Below the pieces are notes generated by a model. The model had not been told where the DNA came from. It saw nothing but the letters and a program-made list of their open reading frames with translations, and did no database searches. From NCBI RefSeq assembly GCF_963678635.1, contig NC_087062.1, forward strand, positions 37,224,518 to 37,288,517: a stretch of 64,000 bases of DNA, read 5' to 3'. The stretch is from Symsagittifera roscoffensis. Its lineage: Eukaryota > Xenacoelomorpha > Acoela > Convolutidae. Positions 1 through 12,277 of the stretch are shown piece by piece (position 1 is the stretch's first letter; the number at the start of each line of letters is the position of its first letter). The position numbers and the translations under genes were made by a program.

Positions 1-3000
1 ACAAATAATGAAGGTAAAAATAAAACTAAACATCAACGGAAAACTCTAATTCGCTTAAATCTACTTCGCTATAGTGAAACTCCTTATCAGTTACAGCAAA
101 GTAGTTACAGAGGCCAAGGAGAGCCTAGCCCCATTTGAGATCCAGAAAACTGAAAGTAAAAACCTTTACAAACATAGGCAACGGAAAATTGATAATTATT
201 CAATGATCGCAAGGAAACTTGAAAAAAATTACTTGTCTTTAAAAGTTTATCGTTTTGAATTTCAAAGAAACGAAAATGTTCATAAAGCTCTTTGAATTGT
301 TCTGAAAGATCGCTTTTTTATACAATTAACCAATTGAGGAAATTGGATCAGTAGGTTAACTTTTTATTCCGCTGTAAAACCCCGAAAAATTAAACCCCAT
401 TCTCGAAACTAGAAGTCGAAGTCAATAAACAGATTTTTTAGTACTTCTCCATCAACAAAAATTGCAAATTATTCGACAGGTAGACAACAATGAATGAACG
501 CAATTAAGCTAAAAAAAACGCTTTTTGTTTGAAACTGCTTTGAAATGGCATTGAGTATCAAAAGCAGTTTATGGTTGACGATTTTTTTGATAAAAGTTAC
601 CCAAATTGAGAAAATTGTATTAATATGTTTTGTTTTGTACCGCTGGGCCATCTGAAAATTAAATTCCACCTCCGAAACTGGAAGAATATCGCCTTTTTCT
701 TGACCTTTACTCTTAAGCAATTCGATAGTGGAGTTTGCTAAAAAGGAAATTAGTTTAAAAATTCAAGTTTAGTTTAAAAGAAATTAGTGTAAAAAGGAGG
801 AAAAAACCATCACGGCATATTTAAAAGTCATCGCTACGTTTATCAACTTGAGAAAAATTATGGCTTTAAAATTCTTTGATTTTTAAGAAAAAAACTTGAA
901 AAAATTTTTGCACTCTACTGGTCGTAAGAAACAATAAGGAAGCGGCGGTGAAGTGATTACATCTCCCTTTCTCAATCAAATGGATAGATGTCCTAGCGGA
1001 GCCTCGATCCGTTCTCGTTGCTTGAGTAATGTTACTTAGCCCCACAAAACAAATATCAAAAAAACGCATGTATTTCTCAAACACGGGGACACGCAAAAAA
1101 AATCATCATGACCTATATAATCTGTTCTTAAAAATTTGTTCTTGAAAGTCTCTGATCTTCAAGAACAAATTAAAATTGAAAAAAAAACTTTTTCAATAAA
1201 CTAGATTAAAAAAAATCCGATGAAACGTTTGAGTAAATTCCATTTTTAAAACTAGAAGTCAATCACTCTCTCTGTGACCTTTTTACTTTTGCTGTCGGAT
1301 CTTTTTCACAAAATGAATTAATTAACGAATCTGAAAAATGTGAGATTTCAAAAAAAAATTATTTGAACCAATTGCACCTTCAAAATTGAAAGCACATTTT
1401 ACCTTCTTTAAACAAATGAAAATCAATCAGGAAAGAAACAAAAAAAAATAAAAATAACAAAAAAAATTAGTCCAGATTTTTTCACTCCAGCTTAAAAACA
1501 AATTATCCACTTATTCAAAAAACTACTCTTTCTCCTTACTCGCTCGAGATTGGATTCAAAAGCAGAAATTTCAAACGAAATTTTTTTGACACTGGGACAA
1601 CTTATTTTTTCATTTTGTAATTTTTGTCGAATCAAAAGCAAAAGACAACAAATCTTATGTTGCTCTTTACCCATTCCATTGTTTTTTTTTGGGTAATTGA
1701 TTTCATGGAAACCAAAAAAAAACTTAAAAACACACCCATGGACAAAATTCCTTTTCAAATATCAGAGAGTTTTTTACAGCGCTCAAAATTGAATCGACTA
1801 AAAATACAAAAAATGTCAATGAAACGTCGGGAAATACAAAATAAAGCTTTTATTTTCTAAGAAAACTTTCGAATTTCAAAACTAAACTAAAAATGGTAGT
1901 AAAAGCAAAATTTGACTGATTTTTTTTTGTTTTTGATAAAACCAACTCACTCAAAGACAACTAGATCTATGCTTAAAGTTTTTTCCTGGGAAAACTGACC
2001 ATTCAAACATTCTTTCGAAACCAGAAGTCGATCAGGATGTTTTTGATCTATGCACCTTTTCTGATCGATAGTTGCTATTGCCTTCCTTTAAAAGAAGTAA
2101 ACGCAAAAAAAAACTGAATTGCGCGTGAACACTTTTCAAACTCTTTCTGGAAAAAACAATCATCACGAGCTTTGTGGGAGTTTTCACTTCGTTCACCGAC
2201 TCTGAATTACTACAGTATACGAAGGACAGTTGTAACAAAGTTAAAAGTTGATTACACGTGACGCATAATCCGTGATTTGGCAACAAACCAACAAATAATT
2301 AGCAGACAAAAAAACGCCCAACAAATCGAAATTTTCCCAAAAAATTCACGCCTGTTGAAAAAAGATCCGGTCGGAACTCAAACACCAGACAAAGGGGAGA
2401 TAATACTGTTACGTTTCGATAACAAAACAAGTTCAAATTTTAACAAAAGTTCTCTACGGAAAAATGTCTTGTTTCTGGTTACAAGATACTCGCTTTCGCT
2501 AAGGTTAGAAAAGATAAGCAATTGTTGTTTTACTCGGACAAGTTAATTAAATTTGGGAAAAAGTTATAGACAATATCAAAATTCAAAAAAAAATGGATTA
2601 AACTGGGGTCCAGTTAACGATTGAAACTTTTAATATAGATTAAACGATCGAACTTCCTCTTAAATAAAATTCAGCTGAGAAAACTAGTTCATCTAATAAA
2701 ACTTTTGTTCAGCTGGAAAACTTGAAGAAAAAAATCATCTCTTGAAAGTAGAAGTTTGTCACAATATTGTGACCTGTACACTTGGGCTGTTTACACGAGC
2801 AGTAGCGTGGTATGATTGTGTGACGCAATTTTTCTCCAACCTAAGCCGCATTTAAAAGTGCTACTTTTGGTGGCACTTTTCAATTGGCAAACTGTTTTAC
2901 AGTATAATGCCAAGTGTTTTGGATTCTGATTCGTAATGATTAGAACATAATAAAAAAGTCCATAAGACTTATCTTAGACTATTGAATACGTTCAGAATTC

Positions 3001-3164
3001 TTATTGTTCAAAATATATCCAACAAAAAGTTGGAAAAACTTTCAATGAACGCATGGAAATAGTTTAAAGAAATACTGTCTTTTATTTTTCAACAACTCAA
3101 CACTCAATTTTCTCGAGAGATGAAATTATATGGCCTTAAAGCTCCTAGAAGTTCAAAGATAATT
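1..3164. other. AT-rich non-coding stretch
   Basis: No coding region, RNA gene or clear repeat could be supported here. Open frames on both strands are short, lack plausible splice sites and have the A/T homopolymer-rich composition of intergenic or intronic DNA. If the choline transporter on the minus strand continues to the left, this stretch would lie in its last introns; I searched by eye for its missing C-terminal exons and found none. Confidence 0.6.
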
Positions 3165-3446
3165 TATAAACACAGAGCACAGAAACGAAGTTGCACCTCT
3201 CATTCACAAGCGAAATTATGATCGTTAACGCTACGGGAAAAAAACTGAATTAGTAAAACTTTGAGCCCACAAATTTCCATAAAGGACCCACGCCCATTAT
3301 GAGTTGACATATTTGCTAAGTGATGCAAAACAATTCTGACGCATTAGCAGTACCATTCACTTTGAAAAAAAAAAGAAAGAAAATTACCAACTAAATTGCC
3401 TCAATATCTAGAGCGGACGCAATTTTAATTCAAATCCGAAAAAGCT
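3165..3446. repeat. Dispersed repeat copy (GCGAAGTTGC family)
   Basis: One of several diverged copies of a short interspersed repeat. Shared landmarks are a GAAGTTGCAC core, then a segment with AAACTTTGAG, ACGCCAATTATGA, GACGCATTAGCA and a final CCTCAAT. Matching segments occur at about 4786-4975 and 5847-6075, with a partial copy near 4122. The copies differ by small deletions, so this is an old family. No coding capacity is seen. Confidence 0.6.
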
Positions 3447-3508
3447 CTTTAAAAACATTCGAACCTGCCCTTGGGCTGTGGCAAGGGCAGGTTCGAATGT
3501 TTTTAAAG
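3447..3508. repeat. Perfect 27-bp inverted repeat (hairpin)
   Basis: Two 27-bp arms, beginning CTTTAAAAACATTCGAACCT, are exact reverse complements across an 8-base loop (positions 3474-3481). A related half-site occurs near 6036-6075 at the end of another copy of the neighbouring dispersed repeat, so the hairpin is probably a duplicated-and-inverted repeat end rather than a terminator or RNA gene. Confidence 0.85.
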
Positions 3509-4225
3509 AACTTTGTTGGTGCCAAATACAACTAGTTTTGCAGAGGTAGAACAAACGAGCAAAATTTTTTTTCAGAAATGACAATTTTGACAAAGTTCAT
3601 GCTTTTCCTATGCACCCATTTATTTTGAAATCTTCCTCACCTGCATTTGAGCTTCATGAATAGAGTTTGATTGAATTTGAGTTCTAATTTTAGGGTCTAT
3701 AAAAGTGAACATAATCGAATAAAAACAATTTAACTAGATTTTTGTTTTGCTATTAGTTATAAAGCAATATTTCTCATTGCAAATCAATTATAAACAAAGA
3801 AACAAAGAGTTTTCGTTTTTCGTAGATATACCCTGTGGAACTCCATTATTATCGATTTTCTACCACTTTATTGAGATAAAAATTTCAACTTAAGGGTGTC
3901 CTTATTGTCCTTAACGGAATATTCGTCCTTAATGTATTATGGAATATTCGTCCTAAAAATAGGATAAACAAACTACAGCGCCCTTTTATCCAAAATAATC
4001 AAAGATGGTGCTAGATGTTAATAGCATCTTTTTCAAGCATTTCCGGATTATCGGACTTCTGGATTGGTACAATAAAAAAATACTTTTATACATTATTTCA
4101 TATTTTTTATCCAAACTTTTGAACACAGAGGCGAAGCTGCGATTACCAAACACTAGCGAGAACACGGCCACAAAGCAACTCTATCAATTGAATAAAAAAA
4201 GAGAAGAAGTAAGCCTCGAATTAGC

Positions 4226-4318
4226 AAAAACTCGGCTACGTGTGGGGTTTGAATCTGAACCTCCTGTAACCAAGAGATTTTGAGTCTCACACACTATCCA
4301 CTCAGCCACGCAAGCTTA
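4226..4318 (-). repeat. tRNA-like sequence, probable SINE head or tRNA relic
   Basis: On the minus strand the sequence has a good A-box-like run (TGGCTGAGTGG) and, about 55 bases later, a B-box-like run (GGTTCAGATTCAAACCCC), the internal RNA polymerase III promoter of tRNA genes. The A box and the long spacing recall serine/leucine tRNAs. The outer ends do not pair into a proper seven-base acceptor stem, so it is more likely a tRNA-derived SINE head or a decayed tRNA than a working gene. Confidence 0.45.
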
Positions 4319-4785
4319 TTAACCGACAAGCACTAGTCACGAATATAGCAGCTACATCTGCTAACAACCTCGCCAATGCGATTTAGCAAAAATGGCATCA
4401 AATACAAATCAACTCAATTTTGCATGTAAAAATTTGGAATATAACAAACTGAAGGCATCCACACTATGTAAAAAATTTGCGAAGCATAAAGCCACATCAT
4501 GTATAATTTTAAGCATTTCAAAAAACTGTGTAATACTTTGAGTTAGAAAGTTATTTGTTGTTATTTGACACAAATCACTTTTTTTGTTCAATTGATGAAT
4601 TAAAACTGCTTCAACTGTATTAACTTATTTTTATTTTAATGTGAAAGCACATGCTATTAAAAAGCTGCAAGGTTGCGTCACCACTACTGATGTGCCGCAC
4701 CAATATTTACGTCTAAGGTTTTTTAAGAAAAAAAAAGGAAGGTTTGTACTAAAAGTACTGATACACTCGCTTCGCAAATGTAACA

Positions 4786-4975
4786 CAGAGGCGAAGTTGC
4801 ACTTCGCATACGCAAGCAAAAATATGACCGATAGTGCTACTGGGAAAACTGAATGAGTAAAACTTTGAGTCTTCAATTTTCTTAAGTGACGCACGCCAAT
4901 TATGACGCATTAGCAATACCAGTCAACTTGAAAAAAAAAACAAATTACTAACTGACATGCCTCAATTTATTAAAA
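4786..4975. repeat. Dispersed repeat copy (GCGAAGTTGC family)
   Basis: Second clear copy of the family described at 3165. It starts ACACAGAGGCGAAGTTGCAC and keeps the AAACTTTGAGTC, ACGCCAATTATGACGCATTA and CCTCAAT landmarks. Non-coding. Confidence 0.6.
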
Positions 4976-4994
4976 ATAAGTATGATTTTTTTTT

Positions 4995-5140
4995 ATTTGA
5001 GATTTTTGGTGAAAATCATTCCCCCACGCCATATAAAGTACTAAGTGATACATTTCGCACCTAGTAACAAATCAATTTTCAAATAAGCTTCTTTAAACCA
5101 ATTTGGAGCAATTTCTAAGACGGATTAAATCTCGCTTACG
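4995..5140 (-). repeat. Repeat segment, inverted copy of 26690-26830
   Basis: The minus strand reads GCGTAAGCG, then TTAATCCGTCTTA, CCAAATTG, AAGAAGCTTATTTG, ATTGATTTGTTAC and a GTGGGGGAAT end. The same landmarks in the same order and spacing are found on the plus strand at about 26690-26830. The two are diverged members of one dispersed family of unknown type. Confidence 0.6.
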
Positions 5141-5232
5141 CTTATGAAAAAAATCTTGCATTAAACATGCAAAATTGTTATGCTTAAACATGGGAGATTG
5201 CTATCACTCGCATTTAAATATGGTATAGATAA

Positions 5233-5846
<614 letters not shown>

Positions 5847-6075
5847 ACGGAGGCGAAGTTGCACTTTGAGTCTACAATGTTTTTAAGCGATGCACGCCAA
5901 TTATGAGTCTACATAATTGCTAAGTGAAGCAAACCAATTAAGACGTATTAACAGTACCGGTCAACTTGATTAGAAGTAAAGTACCAATTACCATGCCTCA
6001 ATTAATAGAGCGTAAGCAATTTAACTAATATACGAAAAAGTTCATTAAAAACATCCGACCCTGCCAATGTTCGAA
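5847..6075. repeat. Dispersed repeat copy (GCGAAGTTGC family)
   Basis: Third clear copy of the family described at 3165, starting CACGGAGGCGAAGTTGCACT. It includes the distal segment that ends AAAAACATCCGACCCTGCC, related to the arm of the hairpin at 3447-3508. Confidence 0.6.
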
Positions 6076-6279
6076 CCCTCTTATTTTGTCGCGTTTCTCC
6101 TTTACTGTCTCTACGCTACAGATCTTTGATATCTGGAATTTAAACGTTATTTGTAATCTGATAATTTGTGTTAATATCCTTAGCAATGGTTCTACTTAAT
6201 AGGTGGTTATCGACCCAAATGAACATTTTAATTTGTCGCAACAACATTTGCAACAACAGGTTGGAAAAAAGAGACTTCA

Positions 6280-6317
6280 TTTTTACACAAGCAAAGAGAG
6301 CTTTGCTTGTGTAAAAA
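6280..6317. repeat. Perfect 17-bp inverted repeat
   Basis: Arms TTTTTACACAAGCAAAG and its exact reverse complement are separated by four bases. It sits in otherwise featureless AT-rich DNA with no adjacent gene. Confidence 0.8.
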
Positions 6318-6658
6318 ATGATAAAATGATCCGGCAAACAATTGATTAAGACGCAAATGAATTTTTTGAATGTTGATCTATGTAATCGAAATCAAAAGGC
6401 AATTTGACATAAATAGATCTACAACTCTACGCCCACTGTGGTTTTCTACTGATATCGAAAAAAAAATCGGGGCAAAATTCATGCTAAACCATGTTTTCTT
6501 GGAAACTAGTCTAAATAGAAGATCTGAGAGTATCAAGGTGTTGCACAAGTTGTACGCCAGTTTTTTTTTTCAGTTTGGCGATTTCTGCCAAACGAAATAA
6601 TTAAATAAATTGCATTGTTTTTAAAGAAATAACATCACTTGTGAATACATCAACTTAC

Positions 6659-6753
6659 CTTTTCGAGTTCCGATGAGACGAGTTAGAGTAAGGAGAATTA
6701 GAGTAATGAACACATGAAGATTCACACTTGTGACTAGATTTACTTTTATGTCT
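6659..6753 (-). CDS. Candidate internal exon (weak)
   Basis: On the minus strand a 95-base segment is bounded by an acceptor-like TTCGCAG and a strong donor-like AAAAG|GTAAGT. Two frames are open. One encodes a hydrophobic stretch (about residues NLHVFITLILLTLTRLIG) that could be a membrane helix, entered with one completing base and left in phase 1; the other is Ser/His-rich. It cannot directly follow the last choline-transporter exon, because the required phase meets a stop. The splice signals are the main evidence; it may be chance. Confidence 0.2.
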
Positions 6754-6864
6754 CTGCGAAGATTCAAAAATAGGGGGGGGGGGGGGTGGAAGCAGTTATC
6801 CTTCCTTACCTCTACGCTACAGATCCATCATACTTTGAAGCTAAAGTGCTATTTGTAATTTAAT

Positions 6865-7501
6865 CATTACGACGCCAAACTGTGCATTCTGCGAATTATA
6901 ACCATTTTCCGCAACAGGCAAAAGTTAGATTTGTCGCAGAATCCGCAACATTGCTATTTTTCTTTGATCTTCTCTGCTGTTTTGGATTCTACGGATAAAC
7001 ATCTAAGACACTGTGTTTCTCAAACTTGCTCCAAAAACAGGCAAATTTGCGGAATCCGAAACAGTTGTGTGGAAACGGGAACCAGTTTGAAAAACCCATG
7101 AGCAAATGATATTATATGTGTTCAGTAAACTTAAGCTGACGCGGAATCCGCAACTGTAAGTGGAATCCGCAAAATGTAAGCAGATTCCGCAAATTGTGAG
7201 TGGAATTCGCAAATTGGAAGTGGAATCAGCATAACTTTGCGAAATTCACTTATTTTTGCGGAATTTGCTTGTCGTTGGGGAAGTCGGAAGAACTAGTGAA
7301 ACTTGCTCGTTACGGAATCCGCAACAAAATCAATGTGTCGAAAAAATTAAGTTAGATCTATCTGTACGCAGAATCCACTACAAATCTGTAAGTGGAGTCC
7401 CTTCAGATTTCGGAACAAATTTAAGGACTTGTCTCTTGAATCCGGGAACATACAGACACAAAATTTTGCGCCTATTCAATGCACAGTTTGGCCTCGTATT
7501 G
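6865..7501. mobile_element. MITE-like element with terminal inverted repeats
   Basis: A 637-bp segment begins CATTACGACGCCAAACTGTG and ends with the near-exact reverse complement, whose own complement starts CAATACGAGGCCAAACTGTG; about 22 of 24 terminal bases match. The interior is packed with GGATTCCGC / GCGGAATCC motifs. No transposase frame is present, so it is non-autonomous. Right-hand ends of the same family recur at about 14037, 27160 and 31373. I could not define a target-site duplication. Confidence 0.7.
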
Positions 7502-7544
7502 ATATTTTAAGTTAATATCCTTCCCGTGCCAAGCAATTTTTTTA

Positions 7545-8360
7545 AATTCAGATCTGAAATAACCTTTTTCATATTTACATTTCAGATCTAGAATGGGTGC
7601 GAAATAAATAAGTAATGCTTATTTTCTTTAAGGATGGGGCTATTTCAGATCTAATTTCAGATCTGAAATTTAGTTTTTCTTGTTTATTTCAGATCTGAAA
7701 AAAACTCTTTCAGATTTGATTTCACATATTAGTTTTTGTGTTTCTTGGTTATTTCAGATCTGAAAATAGCTATTTTAGATCTAAATTTAGATCTGAAATT
7801 TTTAGTTTTCTTGGATATTTCAGTTCTGAAAAAATCAATGATTTTTAACACAATTTTTGATTTTTTTGAGACTGTTGTTTCTGACAGCTTCTGCTAGCTA
7901 CTACCATGTACTCAGCCAAGTGTTCAATGGAAGATTGCCAAAATAAGTTTCCCCAAGCTTAGGAAACATAGGAAACACATAAATAGCGCGTTAAAATCAA
8001 AAGTTTGATGTGTTTTAAGTTTTGAGAACATTTTATCACAGTTGAGCAAGAAAATTAGTTCAAAAAAACAGTTTGGGAAATTATTCTGAAGTTTTTTTTG
8101 AACCACTAGTTAATCTAAATGATTGTGTATTGCAGAAATATCAAAGATAAAAATCAATTGTTTGCTCGAAATACATAAATTATAATTTATTAAAAGGTTT
8201 CTCAGATCTAACTTCCTATCTAAATTTTTTTTCATGCAAATTTCAGATTTGAAACTTTCTATTTCAGATCTGAAGTTTTCAAATTCTTCTTCAGATATGA
8301 AAAAGAGTTTCAAATCTGAAAATGATTTAATGTATGAAATGAAGAATTTCAGATCTTGCA
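7545..8360. repeat. Cluster of TTTCAGATCTGAAA palindromes
   Basis: At least twelve full or slightly altered copies of the palindrome TTTCAGATCTGAAA occur within about 800 bases, for example near 7548, 7582, 7634, 7650, 7685, 7754, 7790, 8262 and 8345. Spacing is irregular, so this is not a simple tandem repeat. An open frame through 8234-8509 exists only because the motif lacks stops in that frame. Confidence 0.8.
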
Positions 8361-10888
8361 CAGAAAATTCCCTGGGTGCGGGTTTAGCATTGGCTGTACT
8401 TATTAGCTGGATCAAATTAAACACTTTCAAATTAACAGTTTTTGTCGCAACAATTGCATTGCAACAATTTTGCGACTTAGGTAGAAAAAAAAGAGAGCTA
8501 CTATATTAATACAAGCTACGCATGTGTAATGACAATGTTTTTAGTTTTTATCAACCCCATTTGAGAAACTTTTGGATCGAAATGTTTTTTTTTCCACACT
8601 AGAGAAACCAATTTAAAGACTAGAAATCATGTGAGTTTTTTGTGATCATAAAATTTTTTTTATTCACTAGTGAGTTTGTTTTCCTTTTAGCAATGGAAAT
8701 GAAATGAGTTTTAAGACAATTTCTAGGTTTTAGGTCGAACTGCAATAAATTTAAATTGATTATGAATAAACTTTAATACAGATTGCTTGAAAACAAAAAA
8801 AAATCATATCAACCTATATGAGAGTCTGAACTACGTTCATCGACTGCAACCAGACAAAACAAACAAAATCGACAATTTACCGGAGGTTTCTTTTAGTTGT
8901 TTCTTGTAGTAGCTTCTTCAAATTATTCTAATTGCAATTAAAATATGTAGATCAAAACATAAATCTGAAAGTTAAAATTTTGTCATAAAAGTTGACATTT
9001 GATTCCACTGAATTTATCTTTTGAGATTTTTTCTCTTGTTTTTGCAACTGCCACAACAAGATTTTCCTGCCCAGAATTTTGGGTAATTTGGAATCAATAC
9101 CTCGGTTTGGTTTGGGGTTTCAGAATTCCGGAAATTTTGTTTATTGCTTTTCGAGAATATTGACGAATTTGGAATATTTTCTAACATATATCAAAGAGGA
9201 TTGAACAGGCTTTGTCTTTTGGAGCTAGGCGGCTTCCTTTTAACCGGGGAAATTTCCCAAACCTTCGTTATAAAACTGTTCAGAGAATTGACATTTCTTT
9301 CAAATAAAATAAGTTAGGTGAATGTTTTAACCAACACCAACTGTTCTTCTTAAATTCACTTGGAAAATGAAATCCAGAGTAAAATACACTCAGGTTAGTT
9401 TTTCACCTTAATTTTGCATAATGACGCGCCTTGACGTATCTAGATGCATCGAACTTTTAACCAATCATAAACTTGTACTCTGCGGCATAATTATGCAATA
9501 GATACCTGCATCGAATGGTAGCCCTATTAGAGTCCGTCGTTTTGCGGCATTATTATAAAATTTGTTCTCGGGAATTTGAGAACCGTAAAATATGTAGTCG
9601 GAAAAAATCAGGCTCAAACATGTCCCTTTCCCCGCATCAAATTATAATTTTTGAAAAAAGGTAAAATGTATGGGTTTACTAGGGGCGGGATATGGAAGTT
9701 CCATACTACTGCGTTTTATAGAGCTGCTTTTTGTAGTCTTCTCGCTAGTGTTTGCGAAGTGAATTTTGGCCTTTGCGTTCAAACCATGAGTTTATCGAAT
9801 TTCGAAGATTTTCCCCTTTTTCACGAATCACTCTTTTGCCCGATTTTTCAGAACAAGAGACGCTCCTTTACAAAGATGAAAATGGCTGGACAATTGGACT
9901 TTGAGCTTCAATTTCAAAAGTTCTCTGCTATTCAAAAGTTTTTAGGCAGATTTAATGTGGTTTCTATGAAGATTGTGGTTTCTGACTTGATTATCATTTA
10001 AAACTGTCTGTTGTTCAAGTCATCTGTTTCAAGTTTCGGTATCGGTACAAGCATTTTCATTTTAAATGCTTATCAGATTGGAAAAGAACTATTGGCTTAG
10101 TGTTTTTTTTTTCAGCGCAAAATCAAGTATTTCAAAGAAAACTTGCAGGGTCTCGAGTCTGTGATTCGGAAAATAAATCACAAGAATTATTCAGGGGCGC
10201 AAGAAACTGAGTTTTTTGGGCTAGTCAACATTTTGATTGGCCGAGTCAGCTTGATTGAACGACTCACTCCAAACGATTCACGTTAACAACGTTAACCACT
10301 TATTTAAAAAAATCACGTGGATCATTTGATCATCTCGATGATTCCGTAAACAACGGACATACTTTGAGCTTGTCTGCTTTTTTAAGTACTCTCTTCATTC
10401 GAAAGTTGTTAATTTATCACTGTAGTCAACTCATAATGCGTCGTTTGATGTGAAAAAATTTCCTATGCCTGTTTTTGAAGAGGACATACATTTTGAGACC
10501 TACGGTTTTGTGTGAGATCAAGTATTTCAGGCTTAGTCACCCTTGAGTAAGTTTTGTTTCAAGGATTATTCAACACTGGCAGGTGTTCTTAATTGGCATG
10601 TTTTCCTCGAAATTATCGAGCGTTGATATGTTTTTTCTCAAGATTATTTTGACTTAGTGGCTTTCATCTCATTTTCTTGAGATGCTATGTTTACATCTAG
10701 TTTGACGCTTTGTTGAATTAATTGCTGCTGCCCTATAAACTACTCTTCTCCAAAAAAAAGTTTTGAAAAACTTTTCAAAAAAATCCCGTTTTTTGCTTCA
10801 GTTACCATACTCGGAACTTTCTGTACTTCTAGCACAGCAACTGCCTTCTCTTTTAGTTTGTGTTTTTTTGTTGTTTCAAAGAACTTAC
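8361..10888. other. Non-coding, probably intron of the choline transporter
   Basis: No convincing gene. A frame of 116 codons at 9651-10001 has no recognisable domain, no codon pattern distinct from its surroundings and no good splice sites. The stretch lies immediately 3' of the last transporter exon seen (minus strand), so most of it is likely intron. Confidence 0.5.
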
Positions 10889-11087
10889 CAGCTGCAGATC
10901 CATACGTGTTTGATGCCTCAATGTAAAGACAGCACACAAAGTTGGGAAACAGTACCACATACACGATGTCCGAGCACAGTACCCACAGTTCGAATACTGA
11001 GTCCACTGAGAGCGCAATTAGGGTGGCCAGGGTGCCCACACACAGAATTGAAGTCTTAAGAATCAGACCCAGTTCCTGTTCTGCGGC
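10889..11087 (-). CDS. SLC5A7: High-affinity choline transporter, exon 8 (last one in window)
   Basis: Encodes residues about 403-468 of the model. The minus strand shows acceptor TTTTAG and donor CAGCTG|GTAAGT, leaving phase 1. The peptide runs from AAEQELGLILKTSIL through FELWVLCSDIVYVVLFPNFV to EASNTYGSAAG, matching the family's region spanning late transmembrane helices (the human segment with LWYLSSDLVYIVIFPQ and NTYGAVAG). The next exons, carrying the final helices and the cytoplasmic tail with its endocytic signals, are not found to the left and must lie outside the window or be too diverged to see. Confidence 0.92.
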
Positions 11088-11535
11088 CTAAAAGTTGTTC
11101 TTATCGGAAAATTATCTCGAACTGTTTCTAAGCTTTAAACGGAGGTATATACACTTTTTTTATAATTAGGGTTGGGAATGTTTTACGAGTAATGGGTTGT
11201 TTTAAAGAAGGTTTACAAAAAAAAAAGAATTTTTCGAAACGCTAATAAAAGTATGGGAGCAGCTTAGTTTTTCAAAAAAAAATTAAACAAATTTTTTAAA
11301 TAGCAACCAATTGGATTTCAAGAGGCATTCTACTGGGACAAATATTCTTGGCACCGTTTTGGACAGAAGTTTTATTCATTCAAAATGACAATAAGTGAAT
11401 CTTCGGAATAAACTTAGAGTTGGAAAACCTATCACTGATTTTGGAATTAAGTGCCAAATAGAAATCTGAAAATTTATTTTGTCAACATTTGGGTGCATGT
11501 TGATTTCCTTTTTTAAAAAAAAACAAATCATTTAC

Positions 11536-11753
11536 ATTGGGTCTGAAGACTTGCTTGTAGACATTCCTGGTAAACATGGAACTTGCTGACAACACTGAGC
11601 TATCGGCAGACGACATTACAGCAGCAGACACTGCACCCAACCCCACCCAGCTGACCATGGGGGGAGTGAGGTACTGCAGCACGAGGGGCAGAATCAGCTT
11701 GCTCTCTCCGATTTCAGAGGGCTGCTTGGCCTCGTAGCCCACCAGCGTCCAGT
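11536..11753 (-). CDS. SLC5A7: High-affinity choline transporter, exon 7
   Basis: Encodes residues about 330-402. Splice sites on the minus strand are TTCCAG|ACT and CCCAAT|GTAAAT. It contains the highly conserved run [20 protein letters not shown] followed by [16 protein letters not shown], the most diagnostic SLC5 signature in the window; human CHT1 differs at very few of these positions. The SS-A-D-S-S helix is the region that forms the conserved sodium site in SLC5 transporters. Frame is entered in phase 1 and left in phase 0, consistent with both neighbours. Confidence 0.96.
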
Positions 11754-12120
11754 CTGGAAAATGCTCAAATTTAATGTTCCAACTCTCAGAATTGGTTAAA
11801 ACATAAGCATGAATTGATAAAATAACTTGAGTTGTCAATAACCTGGCCAATCATTTAATGGTTAGTTTTTTGATACTTAAAATTGACAGCGGATGGAATC
11901 TGAAATTTTTGGTGATACTTGTTACGTCCGCTGTCTTAAACCTAAAATATTAGGCAGACAATGGGATAATGGCCATGTGAATAGCCTGAAATACAATTTA
12001 AAAAAGGGCTTCTCCATTCTCTATTCATTCACTTATCCTACAATTATTAGTTAGAACCCGGAGATGCTACTGCACATTTACTTAACTTAAACGTTAATTG
12101 TCAAGCAATTCAATACAAAC

Positions 12121-12277
12121 CATCCAAAGATCTTGCAGCGGCTCCTAAGAGGACGGCGGGAATGGCCATAACAAAACACCCGATTCCTCCGCTGAAAGAC
12201 AGTCCAATTGCCCTGCCGACTGACCTGGAGGAGAGAACTCTCTGGAAGTACACCTGCCACGGGATCCCTCCGAACAT
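12121..12277 (-). CDS. SLC5A7: High-affinity choline transporter, exon 6
   Basis: Encodes residues about 278-329, starting [20 protein letters not shown] and ending GAAARSLD. The tryptophan of GGIPWQ (residue 284) corresponds to human Trp254, one of the aromatic residues around bound choline. Acceptor TTTCCAG and donor GATG|GTTTGT are clear. The start codon-like ATG is internal: it is simply the first codon after the acceptor. Confidence 0.95.

Noticed and set aside
8110-8509. Frames of 91-106 codons on both strands around 8.1-8.5 kb
   Set aside because: They are produced by the repeated TTTCAGATCTGAAA palindrome, which is open in these frames.
9651-10001. 116-codon plus-strand frame
   Set aside because: No domain, signal, splice sites or codon bias; length is compatible with chance in this much sequence.
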